From DATLGB01 sp963726825 (lineage in GTDB: Bacteria; Actinomycetota; Thermoleophilia; Solirubrobacterales; Solirubrobacteraceae): 64,000 bases of DNA. Where the stretch lies: assembly GCA_963726825.1 (NCBI GenBank), contig CAVSDT010000002.1, forward strand, positions 1,488,001 to 1,552,000, in the 5' to 3' direction. This document shows positions 19,732-27,049 of the stretch, in pieces. Each line of letters begins with the position of its first letter. Positions within the stretch are counted from its first letter, which is position 1. The notes under the pieces were generated by a model. It did not search any database and was not told the DNA's origin. It was given only the letters and a program-made list of their open reading frames with translations. Both the position numbers and the translations under genes were made by a program.

Positions 19732-20352
19732 CTAGAGCGTTCCGATGCGCTTGGGTGGCCAGTAGGTGGCGAAGGCGCCGCCGATGACCCACTTGTCGGG
19801 GACGGGGCCCCAGAAGCGGCTGTCGTCGGAGTCCCCACGGTTGTCGCCCATCATGAAGTAGTGGTCGGCCGGAACCGTGAAGGCGCGGCGGAAGGTGCAC
19901 GCGTCGCCGTCGCAGGAGCGCATCTTGAGCTTGGCCTCCTGTGCGGCCTGCGACTTGCCGTTGAGGATCACGTGCCCGTTGCGCAGGCTGATCTTGTCAC
20001 CCGGGCCGGCGACGACGCGCTTGACGAAGTTCGTCGACGAGCGGCGCGACTGCGGCTTGGGGCACATCTGGTCCTCGGGCTTGTCCGGTGCGCCGCACTG
20101 CTGCGCCTCGGCGCCGACGGGTGGGTGGAAGACGACGACGTCCCCCACCGAGGGCTTGGAGAAGCTGTGGCCGATCCGGTTGACGAGGATCCGCTGCCCG
20201 GTCACGAGCGTCGGCACCATCGAGGCGCTCGGGATCCGGTAGGGCTTGACCAGGAAGGCCTGGATGCCGAGCGCCAGCCCGAGGGCCACCACGACGATCA
20301 CCACCAGCTCCAGCAGGGAACCGGAGGTGGACTGCTCCTGCTTCGCGGCCAT
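19732..20352 (-). CDS. lepB: Signal peptidase I
   Basis: 206 residues. An N-terminal membrane helix (about 13-35) is followed by the S26 catalytic site: Ser44 in PSASMVPTL, Lys111 in FVKRVVAGPGD and the box MGDNRGDSDDSRFWGPV near the end. The enzyme cleaves signal peptides on the outer face of the membrane, and substrates in this window would include the ceramidase. A Cys-containing insert (QQCGAPDKPEDQMC) between strands is unusual but may be lineage-specific. It lies between rplS and rnhB in the long minus-strand run. Confidence 0.95.
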   Translation of the reverse strand: MAAKQEQSTSGSLLELVVIVVVALGLALGIQAFLVKPYRIPSASMVPTLVTGQRILVNRIGHSFSKPSVGDVVVFHPPVGAEAQQCGAPDKPEDQMCPKPQSRRSSTNFVKRVVAGPGDKISLRNGHVILNGKSQAAQEAKLKMRSCDGDACTFRRAFTVPADHYFMMGDNRGDSDDSRFWGPVPDKWVIGGAFATYWPPKRIGTL

Positions 20353-20366
20353 GTCGGCGGCCGCGG

Positions 20367-20897
20367 TTACTTGTCGTCGGCGGCAGGCTCGGCGGCGGCG
20401 ACGGGCGCGTCAGCCGCGCCTTCGCCATCGACCGGGGCCTCGACGGGCGTCGCCTCGTCGGCCGGCACGCCCTCGGCGTCGAGCCCACCGTCGGCGGGCG
20501 GCGCCGCGTTGGGGTCGTGGAGCAGCCCGGCCTCGACGACCTCCTCGGGACCGACGTAGCGGCGCTCGCGCACACGCGACGCCTTGCCGACGCGACCGCG
20601 GAGGTAGTAGAGCTTGGCCCGGCGCACGTCACCGCGGGCGGCGACCTCGATCTTCTCGATCTTCGGGGAGTGCACGGGGAACGTGCGCTCGACGCCGACG
20701 CCGAAGGACTGCTTGCGGACCGTGAAGGTCTCGCGGACGCCTTCGCCCTGGCGCTTGATCACGACGCCCTCGAAGACCTGCGTACGACGACGAGTGCCCT
20801 CCACGACCTGGAAGTGCACGCGAACGCGGTCGCCTGCCTGGAACTTGGGGACGCGCCGCAGTTGCTGGCGCTCGAGGGTGTCGATGACTGTGCTCAT
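20367..20897 (-). CDS. rplS: 50S ribosomal protein L19 with long acidic C-terminal tail
   Basis: 176 residues; bacterial L19 is usually about 115. Residues 1-118 are ordinary L19 (FQAGDRVRVHFQVVEGTRR, VFEGVVIKRQGEGVRETFTV, RRAKLYYLRGRVGKASRV). Residues 120-176 add an Ala/Pro/Glu/Asp-rich tail of low complexity. The ATG at 20897 is the standard L19 start. It follows trmD with a 70-base gap, in the conserved rpsP-rimM-trmD-rplS order. Confidence 0.95.
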   Translation of the reverse strand: MSTVIDTLERQQLRRVPKFQAGDRVRVHFQVVEGTRRRTQVFEGVVIKRQGEGVRETFTVRKQSFGVGVERTFPVHSPKIEKIEVAARGDVRRAKLYYLRGRVGKASRVRERRYVGPEEVVEAGLLHDPNAAPPADGGLDAEGVPADEATPVEAPVDGEGAADAPVAAAEPAADDK

Positions 20898-20967
20898 GGC
20901 GATGAAGAACCCGCGGAGACCAGGATGGTCTTCGTCGCGGGAGCGGGGTCGGACTGTAGCGCCTCGC

Positions 20968-21642
20968 TCAGGCCCCGCCGCGACGCCGGCTCTCGGCCAG
21001 ACGCCACTCCCGCACACGGGCGTGGTGGCCCGAGAGCAGCACCTCGGGGACGTCCCAGCCCCCGTAGGAGGCCGGCCGGGTGTAGTGGGGGTACTCCGGC
21101 AGCCCGTCCAGCGCGGCCGAGAAGGACTCCTCCTCCGCCGATTCCGCGTGTCCCAGCGCGCCCGGGAGCTTGCGCAGGACGGCGTCCAACAGCACCATGG
21201 CCGGCAGCTCGCCGCCCGCCAGGACGTAGGGCCCGATCGAGACGCGGTCGGTGCAGAAGTGCTCGAGGATGCGCTCGTCGAAGCCCTCGTAGCGGCCGCA
21301 CAGCAGCGTCAGCGCCGGCTCGGCGGCCAGCTCCAGCGCGAGCGACTCGTCGAGCATCCGGCCCGACGGCGTGAGCGCGACGACCCGGCGGGACGCCTGC
21401 ACGTCGGCGCCGGCGACGCCGTAGCGGTCGCGCAGCGCGGCGTCCATGACGTCGACGCGCAGCACCATCCCCGCTCCCCCGCCGAACGGCGTGTCGTCCA
21501 CCGAGCGCCCCGACAAGGTCGTGGATGCACGCGGGTCGACCGTGTCGACGGTCGTGCCGGACTCCAGCAGGTTGCGCACGTGGCGCTGCTCGAGGAACCA
21601 GTCGAAGGCCCCCGGGAACAGCGTGAAGACGTCGACGTCCAC
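20968..21642 (-). CDS. trmD: tRNA (guanine37-N1)-methyltransferase
   Basis: 224 residues. SPOUT-fold marks include MDVDVFTLFPGAFDWFL at the start, DTPFGGGAGMV, LLCGRYEGFDERI and the knot loop SIGPYVLAGGELPAM. It methylates G37 of tRNAs using S-adenosylmethionine, preventing frameshifting. It follows rimM after three bases in the conserved order. Length is slightly below the usual 230-250 but no motif is missing. Confidence 0.95.
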   Translation of the reverse strand: MDVDVFTLFPGAFDWFLEQRHVRNLLESGTTVDTVDPRASTTLSGRSVDDTPFGGGAGMVLRVDVMDAALRDRYGVAGADVQASRRVVALTPSGRMLDESLALELAAEPALTLLCGRYEGFDERILEHFCTDRVSIGPYVLAGGELPAMVLLDAVLRKLPGALGHAESAEEESFSAALDGLPEYPHYTRPASYGGWDVPEVLLSGHHARVREWRLAESRRRGGA

Positions 21643-21645
21643 GCG

Positions 21646-22110
21646 TCAGGCCTCCCCGAGGAAGGCCAGGTCGACGTCGATGACGCCCGCCGCGACGTCG
21701 ACGGACCGCACCGCGTCGTCGATGAGCGGGATCAGGAGCGCCCCGACCACGAGCACCTCGCAGGACGGGAGCGCGGTCACCCGCTCGACGACGCCGACGT
21801 CGCGCTCGCCGTCGCGGACGGCCAGGCCGACGAGGTCGTCGGCCCACCACTCGCCCTCGTCGAGCTCCGGGGCGTCCTTGCGATCGACCCACACGCCCTC
21901 GCCGCGCAGGGCGTCCACCGCGTCGCGCGTGGAGACGCCGACGAGCTTGAGCGTCGGACGCGTGTCGGTGCCGCCGCGGCGCTCGACCACGCGCGGCTCA
22001 CCGGCCACGACCACCGTCTGCCCCTTCACGGGCAGCAGGTCGGCTTCCGGCCGGGTGACGTGGAAGGAGCCGTCGAGGGTGTGGCCGCGTCCGACGCGGC
22101 CGCACTCAAT
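21646..22110 (-). CDS. rimM: Ribosome maturation factor RimM, apparent ATT start
   Basis: 154 residues if read from ATT 22110. The N-terminal VGRGHTLDGSFHV block and the PRC-barrel part with DDLVGLAVRDGERDVGVVE and the end ELLIP-like LLIPLIDDAV / VDVDLAFLG match RimM, a 30S assembly factor. The frame has no ATG, GTG or TTG before GRVGRG; the ATT sits inside the stop of khpA (GATTGA), so the start is probably ATT with translational coupling. The next canonical start, GTG in LPVKG, would remove the conserved N-terminus. Confidence 0.88.
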   Translation of the reverse strand: MECGRVGRGHTLDGSFHVTRPEADLLPVKGQTVVVAGEPRVVERRGGTDTRPTLKLVGVSTRDAVDALRGEGVWVDRKDAPELDEGEWWADDLVGLAVRDGERDVGVVERVTALPSCEVLVVGALLIPLIDDAVRSVDVAAGVIDVDLAFLGEA

Positions 22111-22342
22111 CGACGATGTCGACGAGGACCTTGCGGTCCTGTCGTGCGCCGGCGGCCTTGACGACCGTCCGGATGGCTGAAGCGGTTCGCCCGCCCCGCC
22201 CGATGACGTGGCCATAGTCGTCGTCACCCACCGAGAGCTCGAGGACGAGCGCCCCGGCCTCGTCGTCGAAGGACTCCACCTTGACCTCCCCCGGCTTGTC
22301 GACCAGCGACTTCGCGAGGTACTCGAGGAGGTCCTTGGGCAT
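22106..22342 (-). CDS. khpA: KH-domain RNA-binding protein KhpA
   Basis: 78 residues: a single type II KH domain, with the signature VIGRGGRTASAIRTVVKAA giving the GxxG loop (GRGG). It follows rpsP, as in many Gram-positive genomes, and is a small RNA chaperone-like protein. The start is the ATG ten bases after rpsP. Its stop overlaps the apparent rimM start. Confidence 0.92.
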   Translation of the reverse strand: MPKDLLEYLAKSLVDKPGEVKVESFDDEAGALVLELSVGDDDYGHVIGRGGRTASAIRTVVKAAGARQDRKVLVDIVD

Positions 22343-22351
22343 CGTGCGGCG

Positions 22352-22594
22352 TTAGGAGATGCCCTGCGTGCGCAGGAGCTTCTTGACGGCCGAGGACGGC
22401 TGGGCCCCACGCTCGAGCCAGTAGCGGACCCGATCCTCCTCGATGGAGATCGTCGACGGGTCGGTCTGCGCGTTGTAGCGGCCGACGGTCTCGATCGACC
22501 GGCCGTCGCGCGGGGAGCGCGTGTCAGCGACGACGACGCGCCACACCGGGTCCTTGCGCCCGCCGATGCGGGTCAGTCTGAGAGCTACAGCCAC
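22352..22594 (-). CDS. rpsP: 30S ribosomal protein S16
   Basis: 80 residues from GTG: MAVALRLTRIGGRKDPVW, then VVADTRSPRDGRSIETVGRY, the usual S16 signature, and YWLERGAQPSSAVKKLL. Small-subunit assembly protein, first of the rpsP-khpA-rimM-trmD-rplS run. It lies 45 bases after the end of ffh. Confidence 0.96.
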   Translation of the reverse strand: MAVALRLTRIGGRKDPVWRVVVADTRSPRDGRSIETVGRYNAQTDPSTISIEEDRVRYWLERGAQPSSAVKKLLRTQGIS

Positions 22595-22639
22595 GTGGTT
22601 TCCAGGTCCTCGAAGGTCATGAGAGATCGACGGGTCAGC

Positions 22640-23971
22640 CTAGCGCCCGCGCATCAGGGCGCCGAGGTCGGGCATCTTGCCCTGCGACAGGCCGCGCATC
22701 ATCTTGCGCATCCCGTCGAACTGCTTGACGAGCTGGTTGACCTGCTGCACCGTCGTGCCGGAGCCACGGGCGATGCGCGCGCGCCGGCGGCCCTTGATCA
22801 GGTCCGGGCGCCGCCGCTCCTCGGGGGTCATGGACAGGATGATCGCCTCGAGGCGGTCGAACTCCTTCTCGTCGACCTTGAGGTTCTTCATCTGCTGGCC
22901 GGCCAGCCCCGGCAGCATCCCGAGGAGGTTCTGCAGCGGGCCCATCTTGCGGATCTTCTTCAGCTGGGAGAGGAAGTCCTCGAGGGTGAACTCGTTGCGG
23001 CGCAGCTTGGCCTCGAGCTCCTTGGCCTCCTCCTCGTCGACGTTGCGCTCGGCCGTCTCGATGAACGTGAGCACGTCGCCCATCCCGAGGATGCGCTGAG
23101 CCATCCGGTCGGGGTGGAAGGCCTCGAAGTCACCGAGCTTCTCGCCCGTGGAGGCGAACAGGATCGGCTTGCCGGTGACCGCCTTGACCGACAGGGCGGC
23201 GCCGCCGCGGGCGTCGCCGTCGAGCTTGGAGAGCACCACGCCGTCGAACTGCGCCGTCTCGGCGAACTGCTCCGCGACGTTGACGGCGTCCTGGCCGGTC
23301 ATCGCGTCGACGACGAGCAGCACCGTGTGCGGGCGGACGGCCTTCTTGATGTTCGCGAGCTCGGCCATCAGGGCCTGGTCGACGTGGAGGCGGCCGCTCG
23401 TGTCGACGATCAGCACGTCCTTGCCGTCGCGCTTGGCCTGGTCGAGCGCCCAGCGGGCGATGTCGACCGGGTCGCGGTCGGTCCCCTGCTCATAGACCGT
23501 CGCGCCCGCCTGGGCGCCGACGGTGATCAGCTGCTCGACGGCGGCCGGGCGGTAGACGTCGCAGGCGGCCACGCCGACGGACGACCCGTTGCGCTCCTTG
23601 AGGTGCTTGGCGAGCTTGGCCGTGGCCGTCGTCTTGCCCGAGCCCTGCAGGCCGGCCATCAGGATCACCGTCGGGGGCCGCGGCGAGAACGTGATCCCGG
23701 CGGCCTGACCCCCCATCAGGTTGGTCAGCTCCTCGTCGACGATCTTGACGACCTGCTGGCCGGGGTTGAGCTGCTTGGAGACCTCGACGCCCTCCGCCCG
23801 CTCCCGCACGGTGGCGGTGAACTGCTTGACGACCTTGAAGTTGACGTCGGCCTCCAGCAGCGCGAGGCGGATCTCGCGCATGGCCGTCTTGATGTCGTCC
23901 TCGGTCAGCGCGCCGCGCTGGCGCACGCCCGAGAGGGCACCCTGGAGCTTGTCGGAGAGGGAGTCGAACAC
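22640..23971 (-). CDS. ffh: Signal recognition particle protein Ffh (SRP54)
   Basis: 443 residues from GTG 23971 (MFDSLSDKLQGALSGVRQRG). The N domain is followed by the G domain with GLQGSGKTT, the DVYRPAAVEQL block, DTSGR and TKLDGDARGG, and a C-terminal methionine-rich M domain with GMGDVLTFIE, KIRKMGPLQNLLGMLPG and a GSGTTVQQVNQL helix. It binds 4.5S RNA and signal sequences and works with FtsY (39184-40182). The upstream open frame is shadow. A TACGCT -10 candidate lies nine bases upstream. Confidence 0.96.
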   Translation of the reverse strand: MFDSLSDKLQGALSGVRQRGALTEDDIKTAMREIRLALLEADVNFKVVKQFTATVRERAEGVEVSKQLNPGQQVVKIVDEELTNLMGGQAAGITFSPRPPTVILMAGLQGSGKTTATAKLAKHLKERNGSSVGVAACDVYRPAAVEQLITVGAQAGATVYEQGTDRDPVDIARWALDQAKRDGKDVLIVDTSGRLHVDQALMAELANIKKAVRPHTVLLVVDAMTGQDAVNVAEQFAETAQFDGVVLSKLDGDARGGAALSVKAVTGKPILFASTGEKLGDFEAFHPDRMAQRILGMGDVLTFIETAERNVDEEEAKELEAKLRRNEFTLEDFLSQLKKIRKMGPLQNLLGMLPGLAGQQMKNLKVDEKEFDRLEAIILSMTPEERRRPDLIKGRRRARIARGSGTTVQQVNQLVKQFDGMRKMMRGLSQGKMPDLGALMRGR

Positions 23972-23980
23972 GGGGGGTGC

Positions 23981-23986
23981 AGCGTA
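23981..23986 (-). promoter_or_regulatory. Candidate -10 element for ffh
   Basis: TACGCT on the minus strand, ending nine bases before the ffh GTG. No Shine-Dalgarno precedes the GTG, so a leaderless or near-leaderless transcript is plausible. Confidence 0.35.
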
Positions 23987-23987
23987 C

Positions 23988-24899
23988 TCAGCCGAGCGCC
24001 AGCAACTGCCGGACCTCGGCGGCGGTCGCCGCACGGCCGCGGGTGACGTCGTCCCATGCGTAGCGCACCGGCAGCCGGCCCTCGAGCGTGCGCCGCCGGT
24101 CGCGCGCGCGGTCCTCGCGGTCGCGGTGCTCGTGCCAGCGCCGCCCGTCGAGCTCGACGACCAGCCGGCGGCCGGGCCAGGTGCAGTCGAGCAGGTCACC
24201 GCCGGCCAGCGTGCCGTTGACGAGCGGGACCGGCAGGCCGTAGCGACGGCACAGCCGGACGAAGCGCGCCTCGAGCTCGCTCAGGGTGTGCGCGAGGGCG
24301 GGGACGAGCTGGGCCACCTCCGCCCGGAAGGCCTTGGCGCCCCGCCGCCCCCGCATCCGCTCCACCAGGGGCTCGACGGCGATGGCGTGGCGCATCAGCC
24401 ACTGCAGCGCCTGGCGCAGACGGCCGGGCGGGAGGTCCAGGACCGCGCGCTCGGGCACGACGCAGGCGAGGCCGCGGACGAGGGTGGCCTCCCCCACGCG
24501 CAGGTCGTCGGCGTGGCGGACGACACCGGCGGTGCGGCCACTGCGCGACCGCGGCGCGATCAGGTGCACCGGTCCTTGCCACGGCTCCGTCATCGCGCGC
24601 CAGCCGGCGGCCGACGGACCGGCGAGGACGGCGCCGGGACCGGCGGTGGCGAGCGCGAGCGCCTCCCGCTGCCCGGCCACGCCCGACCGGTGGCCGACGA
24701 AGTAGACCCCGACCCCCGCCGGGAGGAGGCGGCCGTCCCGGACGGCCCCGCGGATCTCGTGGCGCGACCACCCGAGCGCGAGGAGCTTGCGGTGGGAGAC
24801 CAGGCCGTAGTGAGCCTCCGCCCACGCTGCGAGGACCCGAGATCGGTTCGAGGCCGCGCTGGGCGGTCCGAGACCGATCTCGCGAGAAGTGGTGACCAT
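23988..24899 (-). CDS. AbiEi-like N-terminus plus DUF559/Vsr-like nuclease domain protein
   Basis: 303 residues. The N-terminal third has a winged-helix look typical of AbiEi-type proteins (YGLVSHRKLLALGWSRHEI, GRLLPAGVGVYFVG). The C-terminal third resembles the DUF559/Vsr-like endonuclease fold: DLLDCTWPGRRLVVELDGRRW gives Asp and an ExD pair, followed by a basic helix DREDRARDRRR. A second protein of the same layout lies at 59590-60534. Such proteins are frequent in high-GC actinobacteria; their function is not established. Residues 6-21 are encoded by a palindromic repeat. A start after that repeat is not available, so ATG 24899 is kept. Confidence 0.65.
   Translation of the reverse strand: MVTTSREIGLGPPSAASNRSRVLAAWAEAHYGLVSHRKLLALGWSRHEIRGAVRDGRLLPAGVGVYFVGHRSGVAGQREALALATAGPGAVLAGPSAAGWRAMTEPWQGPVHLIAPRSRSGRTAGVVRHADDLRVGEATLVRGLACVVPERAVLDLPPGRLRQALQWLMRHAIAVEPLVERMRGRRGAKAFRAEVAQLVPALAHTLSELEARFVRLCRRYGLPVPLVNGTLAGGDLLDCTWPGRRLVVELDGRRWHEHRDREDRARDRRRTLEGRLPVRYAWDDVTRGRAATAAEVRQLLALG
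24838..24884. repeat. Palindromic element, copy 1 (inside a coding 5' end)
   Basis: An imperfect palindrome with arms CGAGATCGGT and ACCGATCTCG around a GC-rich centre. It shares about 42 of 47 bases with copy 2 at 24966-25015. It lies within the first 21 codons of the AbiEi/DUF559 gene. Confidence 0.7.
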
Positions 24900-24919
24900 C
24901 GGCGCACCGTCCCGCGCCT

Positions 24920-24949
24920 GGGTGTCACCGAACAAGACGCGGGTGTCAC
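24920..24949. promoter_or_regulatory. Pair of 9-bp direct repeats, 21-bp period
   Basis: GGGTGTCAC occurs at 24920-24928 and again at 24941-24949. The centre-to-centre distance of 21 bases is two helical turns. The pair lies 20-50 bases upstream of the AbiEi/DUF559 start codon, between the two palindromic elements, so it could be an operator. No protein is known to bind it. Confidence 0.35.
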
Positions 24950-24965
24950 AACATCCCGCGCCCGT

Positions 24966-25015
24966 CGCGAGATCGGTTCGAAGCCGCGCTGGGCGGCTCG
25001 AACCCGATCTCGCGG
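24966..25015. repeat. Palindromic element, copy 2 (intergenic)
   Basis: Arms near CGAGATCGGGTTCGAGCC with one gap on the left arm, and the same GCCGCGCTGGGCGG centre as copy 1. It lies between the SPFH gene end (25048) and the AbiEi/DUF559 start. The 148-base region 24900-25047 holds this element and the 9-bp repeats and no gene. Confidence 0.7.
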
Positions 25016-25047
25016 AGCGGCGGAGCTCGGTGGCCGGGGCCGCGGAG

Positions 25048-26154
25048 CTAGGTGGCCGGGGGCGGCGGGCTCGAGCTCTCCGGCGGCGCCGGCGGGATCT
25101 CCGGCTCGGCCACCTGGCGCATCGGGTCCGAGGCGCCCTCGGCGACCTCGGAGGCCTCCCGGGCCGCCGCGGCGGCCTCCTCGGCGTCCTTGCGCGCGGC
25201 CTCCGCAGCGGCCTGCGTCGCCGCGCTCGGCTGCGTGGGCGGGGAGACCGCCGGGGGCGGGAAGCCGCCCCCGCCGCCGCCACCGCCGATGTTGCCCAGT
25301 GCGCCGCCGATGTTGCCCAGCGCGGCGGAGAACTCGCTCGGGATGACGAAGATCTTGTTCGCCTCGCCGCGCGCGAGCTGCGGCAGCATCTGCAGGTACT
25401 GATAGGACAGCAGGCGCTCGTCCGGCGCGCCGGCGTGGATGGCGGCGAAGACGGTCTCGATCGCCTTCGACTCGCCCTCGGCCCGCAGGATCGCGGACGT
25501 CCGCGCACCCTCGGCCTTGAGCACCGCCGACTGCTTCTCGCCCTCGGCCGTGAGGATGGAGGACTGCTTGACGCCCTCGGCCGTGAGGATGGTGGCGCGG
25601 CGGTCGCGCTCGGCGCGCATCTGCTTCTCCATCGCCTCCTGCACGGTCCGGGGCGGCTCGACCGACTTGAGCTCGACGCGGTTGACGCGGATGCCCCACC
25701 GGCCCGTGGCCTCGTCGAGCACGGCGCGCAGCTGGCCGTTGACCGTGTCGCGGGAGGTCAGCGTCTCCTCCAGCGTCATGCCGCCGATGACGTTGCGCAG
25801 CGTGGTGACCGTCAGCTGCTCGATCGCCTGCAGCGGGTTGGCGACCTCGTAGGTGACCGCGCGCGGGTCCGTGACGGTGAAGTAGACGACGGTGTCGATC
25901 CCGACGACGAGGTTGTCCTCGGTGATGACGGGCTGGGGCGGGAACGAGACGACCTGCTCGCGCAGGTCGATCAGCGGCTTGACCCGGTCCACGAACGGGA
26001 CGAGCAGCGCCAGTCCCGGGTCGAGGGTGCGCTGGAAGCGGCCGAGTCGCTCCACGACCCCGGCACGGGCCTGCGGGACGATCCGCACCCCGGCCGCGGC
26101 GACGAACAGCACGAACAGGATGACGACGATCAGGGCGATGACGCCTGCGGTCAC
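25048..26154 (-). CDS. SPFH/Band 7 (prohibitin-like) membrane protein
   Basis: 368 residues. A membrane anchor at about 4-24 is followed by the SPFH domain (VPQARAGVVERLGRFQRTLD, DLREQVVSFPPQPVITEDN, TTLRNVIGGMTLEETL). A coiled region with four 11-residue repeats of the form (S/A)xxLxAEGxxx follows at about 205-250, then a Gly-rich stretch and an Ala/Glu/Pro-rich tail. The family forms membrane microdomain scaffolds and associates with NfeD proteins; nfeD is 46 bases upstream on the same strand, which supports that pairing. ATG start at 26154. Confidence 0.9.
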   Translation of the reverse strand: MTAGVIALIVVILFVLFVAAAGVRIVPQARAGVVERLGRFQRTLDPGLALLVPFVDRVKPLIDLREQVVSFPPQPVITEDNLVVGIDTVVYFTVTDPRAVTYEVANPLQAIEQLTVTTLRNVIGGMTLEETLTSRDTVNGQLRAVLDEATGRWGIRVNRVELKSVEPPRTVQEAMEKQMRAERDRRATILTAEGVKQSSILTAEGEKQSAVLKAEGARTSAILRAEGESKAIETVFAAIHAGAPDERLLSYQYLQMLPQLARGEANKIFVIPSEFSAALGNIGGALGNIGGGGGGGGFPPPAVSPPTQPSAATQAAAEAARKDAEEAAAAAREASEVAEGASDPMRQVAEPEIPPAPPESSSPPPPAT

Positions 26155-26200
26155 GGGGACTCCCTCAGTTGGGTTCGGGTGGTGCGGCGGACGGCCACGG

Positions 26201-26623
26201 CTACTCGCTCACGACCGCGGTGGCGCCCTGGATCTCCATCACGAGGACGCGCTGGCCGGGCTCGAGGGTCTCGCCGCCGAACGACCGCGCCGTCCAGGTC
26301 TCGCCGTCGAGCTTGACGGTGCCCCCGTCGACGGTGACCCGGTCGACCACGAGCGCCTGCTGCCCGACGAGGGCCGCCGTGCCGGTCTTCAGCCGGCCCG
26401 GCGTGCGCAGGTGGTTGCGGGCGATCGGCCGCAGCAGCGTGAGGGCGAGCACCGAGACGACCAGCGCGACGATCAGCGCGACGGCCGTGCCGAGGCCGAC
26501 GAGGGCGACGACGGCGGCGGCGAGCGCGCCGAGGGCGAACGGCGCGAGGAAGAAGCTCAGCGACAGCATCTCGCCGACGCCGAGCGCCGCCGCGATGATC
26601 AGCCAGACGACCCAATCCTCCAT
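26201..26623 (-). CDS. NfeD-like membrane protein
   Basis: 140 residues: three hydrophobic segments in the first 70 (VVWLIIAAALGVGEMLSL, APFALGALAAAVVALVG, ALIVALVVSVLALTLLRP), then an OB-fold NfeD domain with LVGQQALVVDRVTVDGGTV and ETLEPGQRVLVMEIQG. NfeD proteins partner with SPFH proteins, and this one precedes such a gene. TATCTT seven bases upstream of the ATG suggests a leaderless message. Divergent from the gene at 26642. Confidence 0.88.
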   Translation of the reverse strand: MEDWVVWLIIAAALGVGEMLSLSFFLAPFALGALAAAVVALVGLGTAVALIVALVVSVLALTLLRPIARNHLRTPGRLKTGTAALVGQQALVVDRVTVDGGTVKLDGETWTARSFGGETLEPGQRVLVMEIQGATAVVSE

Positions 26624-26630
26624 CTACGAG

Positions 26631-26636
26631 AAGATA
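26631..26636 (-). promoter_or_regulatory. Candidate -10 for leaderless nfeD
   Basis: TATCTT on the minus strand, with seven bases to the nfeD ATG. The whole divergent gap is 18 bases (26624-26641), so -35 sequence would lie inside the divergent coding region. Confidence 0.4.
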
Positions 26637-26641
26637 CCGGT

Positions 26642-27049
26642 ATGACCAGGGCCCACCCCGCTCGTCCCGGCGGCTTCCGGCCGCCGACGGACTCGGTCCT
26701 CGACGGCGAGCGGATCGAACTCGCCCCGCTGGCGGCGGAGGCGTCGCGCCGGCACCTGACGCGTCACCCCGAGGACGTCGAGACCTACGGCACGGAGCTC
26801 GCGTGGGCCTGGTGCACCCACGACCTGACCTGGGTGCTGTCGTGGGCCTTCATGGAGCATGCGGGCCTCGACGACCTGTCGAAGCAGATGCGGTGGCTGG
26901 CGACGGTGCTCGGCTCGCGGGAGTACCCGGTCGAGAACCTCGCCGACGCCCTGCAGGAGTGCGGCGACGTCGTGCGCGAGGCCCATCCGGGCGCGGGCCC
27001 GGTCGGCGACCGCCTCCGGGCCGTCGCCGAGGAGATCCGGCCCGGCTAG
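26642..27049 (+). CDS. Small helical protein of unknown function
   Basis: 135 residues, mostly helical after an N-terminal Pro/Arg segment: LAAEASRRHLTRHPEDVETYG, then WAWCTHDLTWVLSWAFMEHAG (quoted in part), a Trp-rich helix, and LQECGDVVREAHPG. No membrane segment. It is divergent from nfeD with 18 bases between starts, and its TAG stop shares a CTAG with the stop of the convergent gene ending at 27046. The first ATG is used because the upstream frame is a shadow of nfeD. No family recognised. Confidence 0.6.
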   Translation: MTRAHPARPGGFRPPTDSVLDGERIELAPLAAEASRRHLTRHPEDVETYGTELAWAWCTHDLTWVLSWAFMEHAGLDDLSKQMRWLATVLGSREYPVENLADALQECGDVVREAHPGAGPVGDRLRAVAEEIRPG

